Below, one piece after another: positions 7,792 through 11,317 of a stretch of 11,317 nt of DNA. Position 1 is the first letter of the stretch. Every line of letters begins with the position of its first letter. Both the position numbers and the translations under genes were made by a program. The stretch is from Larix sibirica (lineage: Eukaryota > Streptophyta > Pinopsida > Pinales > Pinaceae): assembly GCA_004151065.3 (NCBI GenBank), contig NWUY0300002352.1, positions 88,799 through 100,115 on the forward strand, given 5' to 3'. The notes below the pieces were generated by a model, which did no database searches, had not been told where the DNA came from, and saw only the letters and a list, made by a program, of their open reading frames with translations.

Positions 7792-8741
7792 CCTTCCTAA
7801 GCCAACAAGCCTGTGAGATTTCATGGAAATTTTTTTTAGGCTAGAGATGTGTTCTAATGTCTTAAAATAATCATAGAGATATGTTGTTCAAGGAATAAAA
7901 CTACATCCAGGTAACAATACATGCAATGAATACAATTGGTATTTAGTCACATTGTACCCTTGGATGGTGAAAGTTTTGGACATCGATGTAACTCTTGTTG
8001 GTACCCCTTCGAGTAGTATCGCACTAGAAAACACCTGGACATGGTATCACTTCCACGTACCCTCAAGTATGTCAAAATCCCTTGTAGGTCACCTAAAACT
8101 AGCTAGTGGTTGACTTGTTTCAAGAGTGGGACCAAGCACAACACTCAAGAAGGTACTCTCGTGTACCTAGGTAGTCAAGTAGTACAACCAAGAGCATGAT
8201 TAAGCCTCCTTAGTTAGTACCCTGAGAGATTGGGATGAGTACTACTAGTGGACCCTACATGTATATCAGAGAGTTATAGCACATGCCAATTCCTTGTCCT
8301 TAGAAACCTAGAAACCTTCATCTCTGCAATATATTTGTGAAATTTGTTCATTTTGTTATAGCAGCAACTAGATTCATTGTGGGTGGCCCTCCAAAATTCC
8401 TACATCTTTGAATCTAGTAGGAATTTAGCAATTATGTCAATACAATAATATTCATTATCACCAATAGAGAAAACAAGTGTGGAGGTTCTAAAAAACCCTT
8501 ATTTGTGACCTAACTCATTGGAATCTTTGCATCATGTTGATCATTTTGATATATATCTCTCATAACCTTTTTCAAGTGTTTCTAGAAACCTATATTTTTT
8601 ACCTACTTATACAGATTTCTTGCGTCATCTTGATCATTTTGATGTATATCTCCCACAACCCTATTTTGGTAGATCCCACCCCTATTCCTTTGCAATTCCT
8701 ACTTTTAAGTTCCCATGTTACTCACCTACAACTAGGCCAAC
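7792..8741 (+). other. Retrotransposon 5' leader, non-coding
   Basis: About 950 bp between the primer binding site and the gag start. Stops are frequent in all frames. Apart from a diverged 40-bp repeat pair at 8528-8660, no feature is recognised. The packaging signal would be expected here but cannot be identified by eye. Confidence 0.6.
8528..8660 (+). repeat. Diverged 40-bp direct repeat, spacing 93 bp
   Basis: 8528-8567 and 8621-8660 agree at about 35 of 40 bases and share the core TTGATCATTTTGAT followed by TATATCTC-CA-AACC. The divergence shows an older duplication in the leader. Confidence 0.85.
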
Positions 8742-9780
8742 ATGGAAAATGCCAACCCAAATTCACCTCCACCAGATCCTAACCAACCCACTTCGTATCT
8801 CGATCTTACAACCCTAACCTATGCAATTATGAAACTGGAATAGAGTTTCACCGACCAGGAAAATTTTATAACTGATGTTTATCAACATTGTAGATTCGCT
8901 CCATCATTTGACACCCCAACCAATGAAGTTGTGGCCACCAAAGACTAGGCTCTCACTCTCTCTTCTAGGAATACCAGCCTCACTCCTATGAGGATAAAAA
9001 TTCATGGCACCACTTTCCAAAGATTGGCATGTGCAATTTTGATAGTTCTTACCCCTTGGGTTGGGTGACTCCATGGGACATTTTTTTCTCTCCATGGAAT
9101 TAAACATCATCTACAAAAGTTGAAAATTGGGATTTTATACTTAGTTTCTGAAAGATGACAGTGGTGGCAATGGTGCCAAAAATATTATCGTCGTTATGAT
9201 ATGACCCAAGGGGGTCATATTATATACATTTAACCCCATTGGGTCATATCATGTTATGTCCCTTGGAGACAACTTGTGAAAATATTTCATGAGTGATTTG
9301 ATCATGACACTCATTATTTGGGTCGGTTAACTAAACAATTCCAAACTGACAATGTTTTGGACTACATAACAACATGTGAGTTGTTTTCTATCTGCACAAA
9401 AGGCATCTTTGATTCTTTTTATCAAGAATGTTTCATTAGTGAACTAAAGGAAGAAATACATGCACATGTTCTCATGCAAAAGACCCTCCACTTGGTTGGA
9501 ATCTTGTGATAGATCCTATGAATTTGAACTAGTCCTCAGTTTCCAACCCAAGCACCCTCCATGCCCCCCCCCCTACAATATTTCCCATGGATCCTCCTCC
9601 TAGAAACCACATAACCCCACCTCTCTAAATCCATAACCACACCCCAAATTCCATGGTTGAGCATCAATTCCTCAGAATTTGATATAACTGTGATGAAAAA
9701 TACTTTAGAGGCCATAAATGTAAAGAACAAACAATATTCTTGATCAAGGAAAGCACCCCTTAGGTCCTAGAAGACAACTA
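8742..9780 (+). pseudogene. Ty3/gypsy gag (capsid and zinc knuckle), pseudogene
   Basis: Gag would form the virus-like particle and bind RNA. The likely start is the ATG at 8742, giving MENANPNSPPPDPNQP. The frame (frame 3) has stops at 8841, 8946, 9156, 9231 and 9294. A segment with FDSSYPLGWV near 9038-9067 is in another frame and returns to frame 3 in the T7 run at 9081-9087. Retrotrans_gag motifs follow: HHLQKLKIG, WWQWC, FDHDTHYLGRLTK, then YQECFISELKEEIHAHV near 9411-9473. Another frameshift occurs near 9490. A zinc knuckle is readable at 9689-9721 as CDEKYFRGHKC; its first cysteine codon, expected at 9680-9682, is TGA. A C-rich run (about 9560-9572) precedes it. Confidence 0.82.
9193..9258. 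mobile_element. 57-bp palindromic insertion in gag with flanking GTT (candidate miniature foldback element)
   Basis: ATGATATGACCCA at 9196-9208 is the exact inverse of TGGGTCATATCAT at 9240-9252 (13 of 13), with a 31-nt loop. GTT precedes (9193-9195) and follows (9253-9255) the palindrome; the direct match can also be read as GTTATG at 9193-9198 and 9253-9258. Gag-like residues are readable on both sides (WWQWCQKYYRRY before, VPWRQLVK after) in the same frame, and the intervening 60 bp look foreign to gag and contain a stop at 9231. The inverted repeat is seen; insertion is inferred from remembered family alignments. Confidence 0.5.
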
Positions 9781-9782
9781 TC

Positions 9783-10457
9783 ATGGAAACTTCACATGAA
9801 CCAGATGGGGGAGATAATATGTCAACTCTTGAAGATGATTTGGATATGTTAGTTCTCAAGGAGAAAACCCAAATATTACGTCATGATCTATCAGGGTTTT
9901 CCACTCCTCAAACATTGAAATTGATTGGTAATATAAAGAACAATAAATTCATCATGTTAATTGACATTGGAAGCACACATAATTTCATTAATCGATGTGT
10001 GGTGGAAGACACCCATTGTTCTATNAATATGTCAACTCTTGAAGATGATTTGGATATGTTAGTTCTCAAGGAGAAAACCCAAATATTACGTCATGATCTA
10101 TCAGGGTTTTCCACTCCTCAAACATTGAAATTGATTGGTAATATAAAGAACAATAAATTCATCATGTTAATTGACATTGGAAGCACACATAATTTCATTA
10201 ATCGATGTGTGGTGGAAGACACCCATTGTTCTATCCACCCCAACTCCAATTTCCAAAACATGGTATCCAATGGAGGTACAATGAAATGCAGTGGCCAATG
10301 TGAAAATTTCAAACTTCAAATGGGGAGCTACTACCTCAAAACTCATATGTTTTCTATCGACATAGGTGGTTGTGATATCATTTTCAGGTTTGAATGGCTC
10401 AATAACTTAGGTCCTATTAAGATGGATTTTCAAGTAACCTATATTATCTTTACCTAG
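9783..10457 (+). pseudogene. Ty3/gypsy aspartic protease (retropepsin), duplicated and altered
   Basis: Retropepsin would cut the gag-pol polyprotein. The recognisable sequence runs from LSGFSTPQTLKLIG through GSTHNFINR to FEWLNNLGPIKMDF, which is the retropepsin arrangement of plant Ty3/gypsy (RVP_2-like). The catalytic D-S/T-G reads D-I-G: GAC ATT GGA at 10173-10181 and again in the repeated copy at 9963-9971. The S-to-I change at the middle position is expected to impair activity. The frame is 224 codons only because a 209-bp block is present twice around the N at 10025; without it the domain has about the normal length. The frame ends with TAG at 10455, and homology continues past it into RT. 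Confidence 0.85.
9816..10234 (+). repeat. Perfect 209-bp direct duplication separated by one N
   Basis: 9816-10024 and 10026-10234 are identical as far as I can compare base by base, and are separated only by the N at 10025. Period is 210, a multiple of three, so the reading frame stays open. In DNA this decayed, a perfect repeat abutting an undetermined base points to two overlapping contig ends joined at a gap rather than a real duplication. Confidence 0.9.
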
Positions 10458-10840
10458 ACTGGGTACACACATCACCTCTAGGGAATTACCCATAGGTCTC
10501 CTAAAATTATCTCATCCCATCCTATGGAGAAACTATTGAAGAAGGACCATTCAAGGGTTATTACTTAGTTCCATGCCACCCAAGTTACGTACATACCCAC
10601 CTTAGATATTCCCCTTGACTTGCAACATCCTCTCTCCCAATACCAACAATTTTTCGAAATACCCAAGGGTTTACGTCCATTCTGTGGAGAACATGACCAT
10701 TCCATTCCTTTAATTTAAGGTAATCACCACCCCAATGTCCAACCTTACCATCACCCTTTTTCCCAGAATAATGAAATTGAAAAAGGCATTTAGGAATTGT
10801 TGTCATATTAGCATAATCCCCTATTCTTTGCTAGTGGTAT
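10458..10840 (+). pseudogene. Ty3/gypsy reverse transcriptase, N-terminal remnant
   Basis: In frame 3, after the protease stop, the sequence reads GITHRSPKIISSHPMEKLL, then QFFEIPKGLRPF and NEIEKGI, matching the linker and the first RT block (PKGLPP ... EIEK) of plant Ty3/gypsy. Stops are at 10479, 10566, 10716 and 10791. After about 10840 RT homology ceases. The catalytic YxDD region, the rest of RT and the RNase H are absent, so nothing here can polymerise DNA. Confidence 0.82.
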
Positions 10841-10851
10841 ATCATCTAAAC

Positions 10852-11317
10852 AAATAAACCCACTTGTGTTCCTTACCACCAACTTTTACACCCTCATTGG
10901 TGGCACAAGTTTTCCTAGATCAAATTTTCAAGCTTCGTAGCATGCCCACTTCTATTGTCTTTGACCGTGACCCTAATTTTACCAACAAGTTTTGGAAAGA
11001 GCTATTTAAAAGTAAGGGTTCTCAGTTGAATCTCATCACACCACCCCCAAATAGATCGTCAAAATGATGCAATCAATAAGTGCCTAAAACCTACTTGTGT
11101 TTCTTTGCATCAGATAAGCCACACCAATGGGCCTAATGGCTTCCTTTGGAAGAATGGTGGTATAATACCACCTATCATGTTTCCACAAAGACGACACCAT
11201 ATAAAGTAGTGTACGAATAAAAACCATTATCAATGTTTTCTATCTACCAGGTACCACTCGGGTTCATGTAGTGGATGACACACTAATATCTATAAACTGT
11301 CATGGATATTATGTTGG
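10852..11317 (+). pseudogene. Ty3/gypsy integrase, C-terminal half of catalytic core, pseudogene
   Basis: Integrase inserts the element DNA into the genome. From 10861 frame 1 reads HLCSLPPTFTPSLVAQVFL, then PTSIVFDRDPNFTNKFW, which is the second part of an rve core. The second catalytic D is at 10963-10965. Near 11040 the frame moves to frame 2 (HPQIDRQNDAINK), where the third catalytic residue, E in most elements, is D (11066-11068). Frame 1 resumes at about 11104 with FASDKPHQW and continues to WWYNTTYHVSTKTTPY, with stops at 10855, 11134 and 11218. The last part is in frame 3 (LPGTTRVHVVDD). The zinc-binding N-terminus and first catalytic D are missing. The reading continues beyond the window. 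Confidence 0.85.

Larger units (their letters stand above)
7249..11317 (+). mobile_element. Degraded Ty3/gypsy LTR retrotransposon, 5' LTR to integrase, 3' end outside window
   Basis: The + strand order is LTR, primer binding site, leader, gag, protease, start of reverse transcriptase and integrase. Integrase after RT is the Ty3/gypsy order, though here most of RT, all of its RNase H and the first half of integrase are deleted. All protein-coding parts contain stops and frameshifts, so the copy is non-autonomous and old. The 3' LTR is not in the window, so LTR-LTR divergence cannot be assessed. I do not assign a lineage. Confidence 0.87.

Noticed and set aside
8534-8817. Two overlapping + strand frames of 65-82 codons in the retrotransposon leader
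   Set aside because: They are driven by the repeated TTGATCATTTTGAT segment and lie before the gag start. Composition is low-complexity with no domain.
9536-9730. A 64-codon minus-strand frame over the gag C-rich region
   Set aside because: The + strand carries the gag zinc knuckle here. The minus frame reflects the C run and has no motif.

Overview
The window looks like nuclear DNA of a seed plant. It is dominated by decayed retrotransposons, with one broken host-type gene and long AT-rich stretches. The style of the LINE, the S-domain lectin remnant and the Ty3/gypsy gag-pol resembles what is seen in large repeat-rich plant genomes, and a gymnosperm is possible. That is an impression from protein style, not proof. 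I see no bacterial-style operon, no rRNA or tRNA gene and no CRISPR array.

Layout. Positions 1-3942 hold the 3' part of a plant L1-type LINE on the + strand: the end of the apurinic-type endonuclease, the reverse transcriptase, a zf-RVT zinc-binding domain and a C-terminal RNase H. Nine in-frame stops and one frameshift break it. The last 1.4 kb (zf-RVT plus RNase H) is still one open frame with the four RNase H acidic residues in place. Positions 3943-4700 contain an unrecognised reading frame with a frameshift and one undetermined base. Positions 4698-5422 hold a single-exon pseudogene of a secreted bulb-type (S-domain/G-type) lectin protein, with a TATA-like box, a good start context, a signal peptide and two in-frame stops. 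Its 3' end dissolves into five consecutive tandem duplications (5176-5678). Positions 5679-7248 are AT-rich with short duplications and no recognisable gene.

From about 7249 to the window end lies a degraded Ty3/gypsy LTR retrotransposon: a probable 5' LTR, a primer binding site matching the initiator tRNA-Met 3' end with one mismatch, a leader, gag with many stops and frameshifts, a retropepsin whose D-S-G triad reads D-I-G, the start of the reverse transcriptase, and then an abrupt jump into the second half of the integrase core. The middle of pol is missing. The 3' LTR is not in the window. A perfect 209-bp direct duplication around the single N at 10025 is most simply an assembly scar.

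No gene here appears functional as it stands. I did not find a convincing new biological system. The more unusual items are a 57-bp palindromic insertion in gag with candidate target duplications, the chain of tandem duplications after the lectin remnant, the unrecognised reading frame at 4306, and stop codons in three unrelated sequences that all look like C-to-T (or G-to-A) decay.
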